Positions 46,923-55,291 of a stretch of DNA of 64,000 bases are shown here, one piece after another. The stretch is taken from NCBI RefSeq assembly GCF_013282215.1, contig NZ_CP048103.1:124001-188000 (forward strand). Direction: 5' to 3'. The translations under genes and the position numbers were made by a program. The stretch comes from Kroppenstedtia eburnea (GTDB lineage Bacteria > Bacillota > Bacilli > Thermoactinomycetales > DSM-45169). The notes below the pieces were generated by a model that ran no database searches, was not told where the DNA came from, and saw nothing but the letters and a program-made list of their open reading frames with translations. How positions within the stretch are numbered: position 1 is the first letter of the stretch; each line of letters starts with the position of its first letter.

Positions 46923-46952
46923 TGTTGTTTTTCCCCTCAAGGAGGTGAATAA

Positions 46953-47471
46953 ATGTCCCGCATCGATCTGCGTGTTTTTAACAAACGGGGGAATGTGGCC
47001 GTCCTGTGGGTGGCCAGTCTCCCTGTTTTTGCACTTTTATTTGCCTTTATCGGAACCTTGGTGATCATTTGGATGACCCACTCTGCCTCCCAGGTGGCGG
47101 CGGATGCGGCCAGTCTGGCTGCTACTAAAAAGTTGGATGTTTGGGTGAGGCAGGCGATGAGTGAGGAGATGAGCGAAGGGGCTTTTCCAGTCACCGATGC
47201 AGAGAAAAAAGAATTTATGAATCGCGTCATCTCCAGACATGAGCAGGGATTGCAGGAAGTGGTTCGAAAGTATGTGAAGAAACACGGAGGGGATGACCAT
47301 GGTGTGATTACCGTTGGCAAACACAGCCGCATCGAAGTGAATGCGAGGAGTTCATTCCAGTCCTTGTTTTTGGAAGAGCATTTTCGGGACCAATATATTT
47401 ATGGTGCAGGAAGCGGGCCGGACCGTTACTATTTGGATTGGTTGCCGGAGGGAAGAGAGGTTCGATATTAA
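46953..47471 (+). CDS. TadG-like pilus-assembly protein
   Basis: 172 residues. The N-terminal pattern RGNVAVLWVASLPVFALLFA plus AADAASLAATKKL is the TadE/TadG-like (Tad) module: short cytoplasmic head, one helix, extracellular tail. Full TadG proteins add a VWA domain, which is here on a separate lipoprotein, the previous gene. AAGGAGG precedes the ATG. The C-terminus ends in LDWLPEGREVRY with no known domain. Confidence 0.75.
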   Translation: MSRIDLRVFNKRGNVAVLWVASLPVFALLFAFIGTLVIIWMTHSASQVAADAASLAATKKLDVWVRQAMSEEMSEGAFPVTDAEKKEFMNRVISRHEQGLQEVVRKYVKKHGGDDHGVITVGKHSRIEVNARSSFQSLFLEEHFRDQYIYGAGSGPDRYYLDWLPEGREVRY

Positions 47472-47492
47472 CTCTTTTAGAGGGTGACCGGG

Positions 47493-47894
47493 TTGGAACA
47501 ATTAAAGAGAAGCAAGTTATATCCGTTTTTTTTGCAAAAAAAAGGCGGTATCACTGTGGAATTTGTGGCGATTATCCCCTTGTGTTTATTGATCGCCTTA
47601 TTTACCTGGCAGATGGCGTTCAGTGTGATGGCCATCATGGAAACGGAACAATTGTTAAGGGATCATGCGCGGTTGGCGGCTACAACAGGAAACCTCAAGC
47701 AAGCGGAAAAGAAGGGCAGGGAATCCTTCGAACGCACGGAATATTATCAGCTCAAGTCTTTTAAGTTGGAGGAGAAGGAAAAAGAGAATCGTATAGTTGC
47801 CACGGCGGTTACCAAGATCCAGGTGGTGTTTTTCCCTTCCCGGAATTTCGATTACCAAAGTAAAAAAGAGACGGTTGTGATCCACTCCCGTTGA
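47493..47894 (+). CDS. TadE-like pseudopilin
   Basis: 133 residues. The head reads KKGGITVEFVAIIPLCLLIA with the GxTVEF processing motif and one helix; the body is basic. TadE/F pseudopilins are cut by the prepilin peptidase and help assembly. I choose the TTG at 47493 after AGAGGGTGA; a GTG at 47484 is possible. It lies 27 bases before a second TadE-like gene. Confidence 0.8.
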   Translation: MEQLKRSKLYPFFLQKKGGITVEFVAIIPLCLLIALFTWQMAFSVMAIMETEQLLRDHARLAATTGNLKQAEKKGRESFERTEYYQLKSFKLEEKEKENRIVATAVTKIQVVFFPSRNFDYQSKKETVVIHSR

Positions 47895-47921
47895 ATATTC
47901 CTTGCCGAAGGGAGGATTCCA

Positions 47922-48746
47922 ATGAAAACAATGATCAAGAGATGGTTGCAATGGAGTACGCTTCATCGTAAAGGGGCCGCCTCTGTTGAATTTGTCACCA
48001 TACTTCCTTTGGCCTTGCTCCTGGCTTTGGCTGTGTGGCAATTGGCTTTGGTGGGGGCCGCTATCATGGATACTCATTCCGCAGTTCGGGACGCGGTCAA
48101 AATTGCCTCTATGACCGGAGATTCCAAGTTTGCCGAAAAGGAAGGAAAAAAATCCTTTGGAGACTCTAGTGCCTATGATCTGAAATCATTGAAAGTGAAG
48201 ATTAAAGGGGAGGATGTGAGGGCAAGCGCCGAAACCAAGATCCCGGTCCTGTTTATGAAAAGCACTCCCTTTTCCTACACCAGCTCATCGGAAGCTCCTG
48301 TATTGGCACCACCGCCGGATGATCAATTTTCCGCATTTGGGGGTCTCGGGGGAGGGCCGCTGCCGACCGGGGGCGGGTCGTTGGCCAATCCAGTGGCTGT
48401 GGCCCCCGGTTGCGGGATCACCTGTTACTCCGGCCATACGGGTCAGGACTTCCCCGGTGCGGTGGGAACTCCAATTGTGGCGGCTGAAGCCGGTACGGTT
48501 ACGGTTCGCCATCTTGGCAATCGCAGCTACGGCACTTATATCATTATTGATCATGGAGGTGGGATGCAAACATTGTATGCTCATATGTTTCCCCACCAAC
48601 CCTTGGTGAAAACAGGAGACCGCGTCAAAAGAGGACAACCCATCGGAGCTATCGGCAACAACGGCAACTCCTCCGGCCCCCACCTTCATTTTGAAGTCAA
48701 AATCGGAGGCAGACCTGTCGACCCCATCCCGTTCCTGGCATATTAA
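47922..48746 (+). CDS. TadE-like pseudopilin fused to an M23 (LytM) peptidase
   Basis: 274 residues. Residues 16-45 are a pseudopilin head (RKGAASVEFVTILPLALLLA); up to about 125 the TadE body follows; a G/P-rich linker leads to a complete M23 domain (about 160-270) with HTGQDFPG, IDHGGGMQTLYAHM and GPHLHFEVKIGG, which hold the zinc ligands and catalytic His. M23 enzymes cut peptide cross-bridges in peptidoglycan. The fusion would put a wall hydrolase at the base of the pilus, useful for passing a thick wall. GAAGGGAGGA precedes the ATG. Confidence 0.9.
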   Translation: MKTMIKRWLQWSTLHRKGAASVEFVTILPLALLLALAVWQLALVGAAIMDTHSAVRDAVKIASMTGDSKFAEKEGKKSFGDSSAYDLKSLKVKIKGEDVRASAETKIPVLFMKSTPFSYTSSSEAPVLAPPPDDQFSAFGGLGGGPLPTGGGSLANPVAVAPGCGITCYSGHTGQDFPGAVGTPIVAAEAGTVTVRHLGNRSYGTYIIIDHGGGMQTLYAHMFPHQPLVKTGDRVKRGQPIGAIGNNGNSSGPHLHFEVKIGGRPVDPIPFLAY

Positions 48747-48752
48747 GCTCAA

Positions 48753-48787
48753 AAGGTAGGAGTACCAAGAACACGGGATCCTACCTT
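48753..48787 (+). terminator. Hairpin after the TadE-M23 gene
   Basis: AAGGTAGGA pairs with TCCTACCTT across a 17-base loop just after the stop codon. The tail is only TTATA, so it may be a weak terminator between the tad operon and the next unit. Confidence 0.45.
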
Positions 48788-48855
48788 ATAGCCCCTATTT
48801 CCATGAGTTTTATATATAAAAACAAAAAATGAATGTGATTGGGGGAGGTGTATGT

Positions 48856-49461
48856 ATGGATCATTTATGGTTGCAAATATGGGTTCATCCCCGGCAAGTG
48901 GTTAGAGAAGCGTTGCTTCTTCCGGATAAAAAAAGAGAATGGCTGTTGGTCGTATTATTTGGTTTGACGTTAGGGCTGGAACAATCTTCGATGCGAGAGC
49001 TTGGGGATTCCATCCCCTTTTCCTGGATCCTGCTCCTCTCTGTTCTGCTCAGTCCAATTTTGGGCATGATCTATTGGTTTGTCATCTCCGGAATTGCGTA
49101 CTGGCTCGGTCGCAGCATGGATGGAGCGGCCACTTGGAAAGACATGAAAACAGCTGTTGCCTGGGCCGGAGTCCCCTTTATCATGAAGCTGATTTTGTGG
49201 GTGCCGGAGTTGGCTTTTTTCGGTGAGGAGCTCTTCCAATCATCCATGCCCAGTTTGGGTTCTAATCCATTGTTGTTCCTGTTCTTTATGGTGATGTGGT
49301 TGGTGGATCTTGTAATCGTGATCTGGTATGTGGTGGTTTTATGTAAGAGTGTAGGGGAAGCCCATTCATTCTCTGCTTGGCGTGGCCTTTTTTCTCTGCT
49401 GCTCGGAGGACTCTTGTTGACCTTGCCGTTCATCGTGTTGGCACTGTTTTTCCGGTTGTGA
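48856..49461 (+). CDS. Yip1-like multi-pass membrane protein (second copy)
   Basis: 201 residues with about five helices. It shares with the 31285 protein the order LQIWVHPRQVVREALL, then AVAWAGVPFIMKLILWVPEL and VDLVIVIWYVVVLCKSVGEA. The ATG at 48856 is seven bases after GGAGG. It is followed by a third paralogue and a signal peptidase gene, then a pilin-headed toxin, mirroring the unit at 30.8 kb. Function unknown. Confidence 0.75.
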   Translation: MDHLWLQIWVHPRQVVREALLLPDKKREWLLVVLFGLTLGLEQSSMRELGDSIPFSWILLLSVLLSPILGMIYWFVISGIAYWLGRSMDGAATWKDMKTAVAWAGVPFIMKLILWVPELAFFGEELFQSSMPSLGSNPLLFLFFMVMWLVDLVIVIWYVVVLCKSVGEAHSFSAWRGLFSLLLGGLLLTLPFIVLALFFRL

Positions 49462-49485
49462 TGAACACAGGAAAGGAGGATGGCG

Positions 49486-50121
49486 GTGGATTCGTCCTGG
49501 TTTGTGGAACAGAGGCCTTGGTTGACGATATGGTACCGTACGCGGCAAACGATTCGATCGGTGTTGGATGATCCATACCCCTCCCGGATCTCATGGTTAT
49601 TCATTCCTTTGTTCGGCATCAGTCTGACATTGGATCAGATCTCTTTCAGCGAGTACGGGGATTGGTATCATCTCTCCTACTTGTTGTTAATCTCCCTTCC
49701 GATTGGTTTGGTTGCTGGCTTTGGCGTCTGGTCCCTCTACAGTTGGATGTTTTGGGGAGCTGGTCGGCTGATCGGTGGAGGTGCCGAATGGAAAGAGATG
49801 CACCGGGCACTGGCTTGGGCAGTGATCCCCTATGTGGCCAAGCTGATTCTGTGGTACGTCCGTGCCTTCTGCTTTGGGGAAGAAACCTTTACACTCTATA
49901 CGCCCAACATTGATCACAGTCCACTGCTTCTCACCTTCTATTTTCTCTTTTTCTTTCTGGATGTACTCTTGACCGTCTGGTTTTATGGAATCCTTATCAA
50001 AAGTACAGCTGAAGCTCATCGTTTTTCCTTTTGGAAAGGGGCAGCTACTGTTTTGGTTTCACTGGCCGTTTTGTGGGTGGCTTTAAAATACGTCGTGGGC
50101 TTTGTGTATATGCCGCTGTGA
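49486..50121 (+). CDS. Yip1-like multi-pass membrane protein (third copy)
   Basis: 211 residues with about five helices; PWLTIWYRTRQTIRSVL at the start and LAWAVIPYVAKLILWYVRAF in the middle mark it as a paralogue of the 31285 and 48856 proteins. The GTG at 49486 is six bases after GGAGG; an ATG at 49480 touches that site. Three bases separate its stop from the signal peptidase start, so the genes are coupled. Confidence 0.75.
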   Translation: MDSSWFVEQRPWLTIWYRTRQTIRSVLDDPYPSRISWLFIPLFGISLTLDQISFSEYGDWYHLSYLLLISLPIGLVAGFGVWSLYSWMFWGAGRLIGGGAEWKEMHRALAWAVIPYVAKLILWYVRAFCFGEETFTLYTPNIDHSPLLLTFYFLFFFLDVLLTVWFYGILIKSTAEAHRFSFWKGAATVLVSLAVLWVALKYVVGFVYMPL

Positions 50122-50124
50122 GAA

Positions 50125-50631
50125 ATGATGGTTAGACGAATTCTACTGCTGCTCGGAGTCTCAATAATCCTGGGTCTGATCTGGGTGCTGTTGATTCTTC
50201 TCTCACCTTATGACTGGTATGTACTAAGCGGAGACAGCATGGAACCCACTCTGCAGGAAAATGATGTGATGTTGGTTCGGCTGTCCCCTGATTCGTGGAA
50301 GAGAGGAGAAGTGGTTCTGTTTCAACCGGAGGGGGCCGAGTGGATGCATGTCAAACGAATCGCGGCTTGTCCGGGAGATCAAGTGGAAGCAAATAAAACC
50401 GGGCTGTATGTGAATGGGCGGCAGATCCTGTCTTCCCCCCAGACCCCACTGGGCCCTCTCCAAGTTCCTGAAGGACATGTATTTGTATTGGGTGATCATC
50501 CCGAAAACAGCTCAGACAGCCGCGATTTTGGGCCGGTTCCCTTGGAAAAGCTTGAAGCGCGTATAGACTTTGTGATCTATCCTTTTTCCAGAATTGCACC
50601 GGTTTCATCCGAAAAGGAGGAGGGAAAATGA
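50125..50631 (+). CDS. Type I signal peptidase (second copy)
   Basis: 168 residues. One N-terminal helix (about 5-27), the catalytic Ser in LSGDSMEPTL, the Lys in HVKRIAACPGD and the box VLGDHPENSSDSRDFGP. It overlaps the next gene, a pilin-headed toxin, by four bases (ATGA), which ties its expression to the toxin. Type I signal peptidase is not needed for class III pilin signals, so the tight coupling may mean a second cut that frees the toxin on the outside (inference). Confidence 0.88.
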   Translation: MMVRRILLLLGVSIILGLIWVLLILLSPYDWYVLSGDSMEPTLQENDVMLVRLSPDSWKRGEVVLFQPEGAEWMHVKRIAACPGDQVEANKTGLYVNGRQILSSPQTPLGPLQVPEGHVFVLGDHPENSSDSRDFGPVPLEKLEARIDFVIYPFSRIAPVSSEKEEGK

Positions 50632-51620
50632 AGCCCCAAATGGATGAGAGGTGGAGGCGCAAAGGTGCCTCCACCGTGGAGTATATCGTGGTATTGGCGG
50701 CAGTGGTTATTCTGGCCATGGCAGTGTATCATGCCCTTAGTGGGGATGAGATGGCGGGAATGATCATGGAGAAGATCCAAGCTACGATAGACGGAGATCT
50801 GACCGGAGATGGAGCAAGTCCGGGAACAGGAGGAGGCTCTTCAACCGAAGAAACCGATACAAAGCAATCGCCTTCTCCAAAAGGTGACAGCCCCTCACCC
50901 CCCAAAGAAAAGGATGAAAACCCGGCATTACAGTTTGCCAAGGGAGCCGGAGATGTAGCGCTGGACTTCATCGGCTTTTACGACGCCAAAGCAGCCATCA
51001 CCGGAGTGGACGAAGATGGCAATAAGATCGGATGGGGCGAACGCATCTTCCGGGGAGCCTTGGTAGTGCCTATCGCCAAGCCGGTGAAGGGCGGAAAAAT
51101 GGCCCTGAAGTACGGCGACAAAGCATTAACCGCAGGCAAGAAAAACCTGGACAAACTGACCCGGAAAGGGAAGAAGACCGCGTGTGGGTGTCCGAAGAAA
51201 AGGCAACAACCGGATCAACACTTGACTAAAGCGGAAAAAGAAAAGTACAAGGACGATTTGGCTACCCAAAAATCAATAAGCAAGAAAAGACACAAAGAAA
51301 AACAGAGACAAGAACAGGAACGTAAAAAAGGAGATACAGCAGAAAAACAATTTGATATAAAAAATAGTTCTAAGAGAATGTTTAAATATAGTTGGGAAGG
51401 AAAAAGTTCAGTTATGTACCAACAACCAGATGGAACTTGGTGGGCCAAAGATACTACAGGGCATGGAGATTCGGCATATAAGGTATTTCAGGAGACTGGT
51501 AAGGAGTTCAAATGGTTATACGATGCAGACAAAAACGGAAATAAGATTGTAGGGAAGCACAAGGGAGAAAAAGGGAAGATTATTAAGAAGTCTACGGGCA
51601 AATTTATGGATAAAAGGTGA
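50628..51620 (+). CDS. Pilin-headed polymorphic toxin 2 (Ntox21-like tail)
   Basis: 330 residues. Head: RRKGASTVEYIVVLAAVVI and MEKIQATIDGDLTGDG. A S/P/K linker (65-100) is followed by a pretoxin domain (about 102-180: FAKGAGDVALDFIGFYDAKA, ITGVDEDGNKIGWGER). ACGCP (about 185-189) marks the boundary. A K/E/Q-rich coil leads to a C-terminal toxin with WWAKDTTGHGDSAYKVF, LYDADKNGNKI and GKHKGEKGK, like the bacterial toxin 21 family of nucleases (recalled, moderate certainty). Base use turns AT-rich after ACGCP. Its immunity gene starts six bases after the stop. Confidence 0.85.
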   Translation: MKPQMDERWRRKGASTVEYIVVLAAVVILAMAVYHALSGDEMAGMIMEKIQATIDGDLTGDGASPGTGGGSSTEETDTKQSPSPKGDSPSPPKEKDENPALQFAKGAGDVALDFIGFYDAKAAITGVDEDGNKIGWGERIFRGALVVPIAKPVKGGKMALKYGDKALTAGKKNLDKLTRKGKKTACGCPKKRQQPDQHLTKAEKEKYKDDLATQKSISKKRHKEKQRQEQERKKGDTAEKQFDIKNSSKRMFKYSWEGKSSVMYQQPDGTWWAKDTTGHGDSAYKVFQETGKEFKWLYDADKNGNKIVGKHKGEKGKIIKKSTGKFMDKR

Positions 51621-51626
51621 TGTCAA

Positions 51627-52046
51627 ATGTGGCTAAGTGCTTTTTTTGCCAAAGAGTTAAAAAAGAGCGGATTCAAAAGTCCGTATTATCAAGAATATGG
51701 TCCATCACCAACAGATATCTACTATTATCAAGGAGAGGCGTGGTGCTTAGGAGGACGTGTAGAGCCTGTTCAAGAAAAAGCAGATTTATTAGTGAGTAAG
51801 GACATATACGAAAAAGGAGTTTGGTGGCCAACGGTAGATGATCTGCTTGAATGGTTGGACCATTATGGTTTTTACTATCGAATTGATCATTTTGAACCTG
51901 GAAAGTGTAGGGTGAAAATATATGGTGAAGAACGAAAGTATTTGTTTACTATTGAGTCAGGCACAATTGAGGTTACTTTATACTATGCTATAAAGAAAAT
52001 TTTGGAGGGCCATTATCTTGAAGAAAGTGATAACAACAGAGGATAA
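51627..52046 (+). CDS. Candidate immunity protein for toxin 2
   Basis: 139 residues, soluble, aromatic-rich (SPYYQEYGPSPTDIYYYQG, VWWPTVDDLLEWLDHYGFYY). It has no signal or helix, which suits protection from a cytosolic nuclease. The ATG lies six bases after the toxin stop, with AAAGGTGATG as a weak ribosome-binding site. I do not recognise the family. It is AT-rich like the toxin tail, so toxin and immunity were probably acquired together. Confidence 0.7.
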   Translation: MWLSAFFAKELKKSGFKSPYYQEYGPSPTDIYYYQGEAWCLGGRVEPVQEKADLLVSKDIYEKGVWWPTVDDLLEWLDHYGFYYRIDHFEPGKCRVKIYGEERKYLFTIESGTIEVTLYYAIKKILEGHYLEESDNNRG

Positions 52047-52170
52047 ATCAAATTGATGTTATTACGGGATGAGTATTTAACTTGTCTAGCCAATTGCAAG
52101 GTTCCGATTGCCTGAAGAGTGACCAAGAGAGTCGTATTCTGACATTCTACTTTGTTTAGGAATAATCACT

Positions 52171-52190
52171 CCCTCAGAATTAGCTGAGGG
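52171..52190. repeat. Cassette-junction hairpin 1
   Basis: CCCTCAG and CTGAGGG around AATTAG. The surroundings (TTCTGACATT upstream; GGATAAACGGTGCATAAAA downstream) recur at 53071-53150 and partly at 53707. Confidence 0.65.
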
Positions 52191-52261
52191 GGTTATCTAT
52201 ATTAGATCGGATAAACGGTGCATAAAAAATATAAGGAGTCCCAGCATAGATAGCAGGTGAA

Positions 52262-52490
52262 GCAAGTCCGGGAACAGGTGGAGGCTCTACAACCGAAGAA
52301 ACGAATACAAAGCAATCGCCTTCTCCAAAAGGTGACAGCCCCTCACCCCCAAAAGAAAAGGATGAAAACCCGGCATTACAGTTTGCCAAGGGAGCCGGAG
52401 ATGTAGCGCTGGACTTCATCGGCTTTTACGACGCCAAAGCAGCCATCACCGGAGTGGACGAAGATTGCAATAAGATCGGATGGGGCGAAC
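52262..52490 (+). pseudogene. Headless pretoxin copy B
   Basis: 229 bases match 50814-51042 of toxin 2 without gaps and with few changes, covering the linker and the first half of the pretoxin domain (to IGWGE). There is no pilin head upstream and no start with a ribosome-binding site. The match stops abruptly at GGGGCGAAC, after which a different sequence and an orphan immunity gene begin. It looks like a silent recombination substrate. Confidence 0.85.
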
Positions 52491-52522
52491 CACAGATAAA
52501 CGAATATTTATGAGGTGCTTCC

Positions 52523-53005
52523 ATGGAGATTTTTCTAGAGATCAATCGAAGGGGTAAATTTCCGAATAAAGAACAGTTGGTAAAAGCGATGTGGGAGCAG
52601 GATGTAAATATATCCATTTCCACATTTAACTTACCTCTATGGAAATGTGATACATTCACCTTATCTTGGGATAAATGGTTGGATGATCGTAGGTGGAGTG
52701 GTTTGGTTGGTTCTAAAGTAAATATTAATTTTTATTTAGAATCAGATGAGGACCTTGAGGATAGACAAATAAAACTTGCATATAAACAAATGATGATTGA
52801 AGTAGAAAATCCTGTTTTATTAGTTGATAAAAAAGCTGTATATCAGGCAGCTATTCTGATAGCGGATCGGTGTGATGGAGTTATCAGTTTAAACCAAAGA
52901 GATTGGCTTAGTATAGACGAATTTAAGCAAGTGGTGGAAGAGACTTTAGGGTTCACTTTTAAAGAAGCAGCCGAAGTAAGCTTAAAAGAGGCTAAAAGGG
53001 GGTGA
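52523..53005 (+). CDS. Orphan immunity candidate
   Basis: 160 residues, acidic, soluble. It contains PLWKCDTFTLSWDKWLDDRR, ILIADRCDGVISLNQRDWLS and FKQVVEETLGFTFKEAAEV. The layout (N-terminal sheet-rich, C-terminal LSIDEFK helix) resembles immunity proteins in toxin arrays, but I cannot name the family. GAGGTG lies eight bases before the ATG. No toxin tail remains between it and pretoxin copy B, so the toxin was lost. Confidence 0.6.
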   Translation: MEIFLEINRRGKFPNKEQLVKAMWEQDVNISISTFNLPLWKCDTFTLSWDKWLDDRRWSGLVGSKVNINFYLESDEDLEDRQIKLAYKQMMIEVENPVLLVDKKAVYQAAILIADRCDGVISLNQRDWLSIDEFKQVVEETLGFTFKEAAEVSLKEAKRG

Positions 53006-53091
53006 AAATCTGAAATAAGGGAGATACCATAACAATAAAAATCAGAGAACCATAAAGTACGGAGATGTTATTCTGACATTTTCCTGTGCTC

Positions 53092-53118
53092 AATCCCCTC
53101 GGTATTGTCGAGGGGATT
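53092..53118. repeat. Cassette-junction hairpin 2
   Basis: AATCCCCTCG and CGAGGGGATT around a seven-base loop, with the same flanks as hairpin 1 (TTCTGACATT upstream; GGATAAGCGATGCATAAAA downstream). Confidence 0.7.
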
Positions 53119-53207
53119 ATCTTATCGGGTCGGATAAGCGATGCATAAAATAAGGACAAAAAGGATAATAGATGGAGCGAGTTCTCTTCAGTCAAGAATA
53201 TCGGTGA

Positions 53208-53648
53208 TACAAAGCAAGTTCCTTCTCACAAAAGATGATGGCCCACTCTTCAAAGAGAAGGATGAAAACGCGGCGTTACAGTTTGCTAAGGGAGCCGGAG
53301 ATGTAGCGTTGGATTTCATCGGTTTTCACGACGCCAAAGCGGCCATCACCGGAGTGGACGAAGATGGCAACGAGATCGGATGGGGAGAACGCCTTTTCCG
53401 AGGCGCTTTGGTAGTTCCCATCGCCAAACCGGTAAAGGGCGGAAAAATGGCCCTGAAGTACGGCGACAAAGCATTAACCGCAGGCAAGAAAAATTTAGAC
53501 GATGTGGCCCGGAAAGGGAAGAAGACCGCGTGTGGGTGTCCCCCATTGGATGGATATTCTCATAAAAAGAAGCATTCGAGCCATGCCGAAGAGAGAAAAC
53601 AGCAAGGAAGGCCCACCGGAGTTGGAATAAGGAAAAGTTGCGTCTGAG
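53208..53648 (+). pseudogene. Headless pretoxin copy C with a short toxin tail
   Basis: From about 53208 the sequence follows the linker of toxin 2, then the pretoxin (AKGAGDVALDFIGFHDAKAA) through KGKKTACGCP. Base identity ends at the ACGCP codons (53528-53542). The tail then reads PLDGYSHKKKHSSHAEERK and ends after about 35 residues, too short for a toxin. A frame open from 53141 lacks a pilin head and a good start site. I read it as an orphan cassette whose toxin was deleted. Confidence 0.8.
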
Positions 53649-54169
53649 CAAAAATGGACGCTAAAAGGGGAGTCGTATATGGTGCTACCTAACCTAAGCT
53701 TTGTATCAACCCCTCAGCATTAGCTGAGGGGTTGTCTGAGGGTGCGCTTCCGGGACCTCAAATTCTTGTACGAAGCAAAAAGAGGTCACCACGGACGAGG
53801 ATACCAACGAGATCAATGGGTATTCCTTCGGGAATGAGCCGCTCCCAAGAGGAAGGTTATTTGCCGTTTTCATACACCTCTATTCCTAATGAAACCTTTT
53901 TGAAGTATACTCGTATATACCAAATAAGGGAGAAAGAGAATATTAAAATGGGCAATGCAATCTAACCTATCACGGGGAGAAAACTTCTCCGACGTACCCT
54001 TGAGAAAATTATAATGATAGTACCAAGATGAACTCGACTTGGGAGTTGGTGAATAATAATTTCAGAATATATTTTTTATTACAACTATGGATTTCTACAT
54101 ATTAGGTTGCCTCTTGTTGGGAGTATCGCTGTCGATTCCATATCATTTCCATGAATAAGGAGAAGGGAT
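53649..54169. other. 521-base gap with no convincing gene
   Basis: It contains junction hairpin 3 and AT-rich sequence. A short readable frame near 53775-53890 (TDEDTNEINGYSFGNEPLPR) may be gene debris, but no family is recognised. A TATAAT at 54010 lacks a good -35 box. Confidence 0.4.
53707..53734. repeat. Cassette-junction hairpin 3
   Basis: CAACCCCTCAG and CTGAGGGGTTG around CATTAG, a perfect 11-bp stem nearly identical to hairpin 1 at its core. It follows copy C. Confidence 0.7.
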
Positions 54170-55273
54170 ATGAAAAAGAGGAAACAGGCAGAAAGCATGC
54201 CTATTTTTAACCGAAAAGGTTCTTCTGCAGTTGAATATATTATTATATTGGTTGGTATCCTCGCCGTTGCTCTTATTATGTATACATTCATGGCCCATGA
54301 TGGGCAATCGTTGTTGAAAGAAAAAATCATGGCGATCATTGATGGGGATGTCAGTAGTCATGGGCAACCGGCCAAAGATAGGAGAAATTCCGGCGGTTCT
54401 TCCGTTGATAATGAAGCGCCTTCAAAACCGCCAAAACGAAAACAAGCCAAGACGGTTTCCGATGTGAGAACAACGGATGAGCAATTAAAGGATTTGGCCG
54501 CATTGGCTTATAATGAGCCGGCTTCGATTACGGCGGAAGATGCCGATAAAATCCTGGGTAAAGGGAATTCCGAGATCATTGATTCTGAGGATTTGCCAAA
54601 CGGATTTCAAGCAGTTGCAATTAAGAACAATGAGACGGGCGAAATCATTATTTCTTTTCGTGGTTCAGACACTGAAGATTACGGGATCGACTGGTATGGC
54701 CAAAATTTAAGTATCTATATGCAAGCCAAGGGAGTTCAAGTGGATTCCGCCAAGGCGTTTGTGGAAAGAGTGAAAAATTCCAAGAAGGCGAAAGACAGTT
54801 CCATCGTCTTGACCGGGCACTCATTGGGAGGGTTTCATGCTCAAAACATGGCGAGACAGTATGGCTTTCCAGCAGTCACCTTTAACGCACCCGGGCTTAA
54901 ACCTCATCCATTAAATCATGCAGGTTCTCCAAAGATACTGTGGGACATGGGCAGAAGCATTATCAATCCCAACATGCATATCGGTGATGATATAGGGAAT
55001 ATGTTTGGATCCCACGATGATCAGGTGGTAAACTACGTGAACAAGAGAGATGCCGTCGGCAACTACGGAATTCACTATGGTAAAGTGGTGGTAATTGATC
55101 CGGGGGGTAAAACGCCAAAAGAAAGAAACGACTACTTACATCCGATTAAAGATCATGAGCTCATGGTTGCGGGGAAAGCCGTTGAAGGGCAAGTACGAGG
55201 TGGATTTAAGCATAATCACTCTCTCAAATCTTTTAAAGGGCAATTTAAGGACAACGGCAATATAGGAAGATAA
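54170..55273 (+). CDS. Pilin-headed lipase effector
   Basis: 367 residues. Head: NRKGSSAVEYIIILVGILAV and KEKIMAIIDGDVSS. After a K/P/S linker (75-95) an alpha/beta-hydrolase of the class 3 lipase type covers about 100-290, with IIISFRGSDTEDYGIDW, the nucleophile elbow LTGHSLGGFHAQNMA and an Asp/His-rich end (HDDQVVNYVNKRD, GIHYGK). It would attack membrane lipids. ATAAGGAGAAGGG precedes the ATG. A membrane protein gene, its likely immunity partner, follows after 18 bases. Confidence 0.87.
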   Translation: MKKRKQAESMPIFNRKGSSAVEYIIILVGILAVALIMYTFMAHDGQSLLKEKIMAIIDGDVSSHGQPAKDRRNSGGSSVDNEAPSKPPKRKQAKTVSDVRTTDEQLKDLAALAYNEPASITAEDADKILGKGNSEIIDSEDLPNGFQAVAIKNNETGEIIISFRGSDTEDYGIDWYGQNLSIYMQAKGVQVDSAKAFVERVKNSKKAKDSSIVLTGHSLGGFHAQNMARQYGFPAVTFNAPGLKPHPLNHAGSPKILWDMGRSIINPNMHIGDDIGNMFGSHDDQVVNYVNKRDAVGNYGIHYGKVVVIDPGGKTPKERNDYLHPIKDHELMVAGKAVEGQVRGGFKHNHSLKSFKGQFKDNGNIGR

Positions 55274-55291
55274 AAACTGGAGGTGAATTTG

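Noticed and set aside
53732-53965. A 77-codon frame after junction hairpin 3
   Set aside because: It starts within the hairpin flank, has no ribosome-binding site and unusual composition; it is not credible as a gene.
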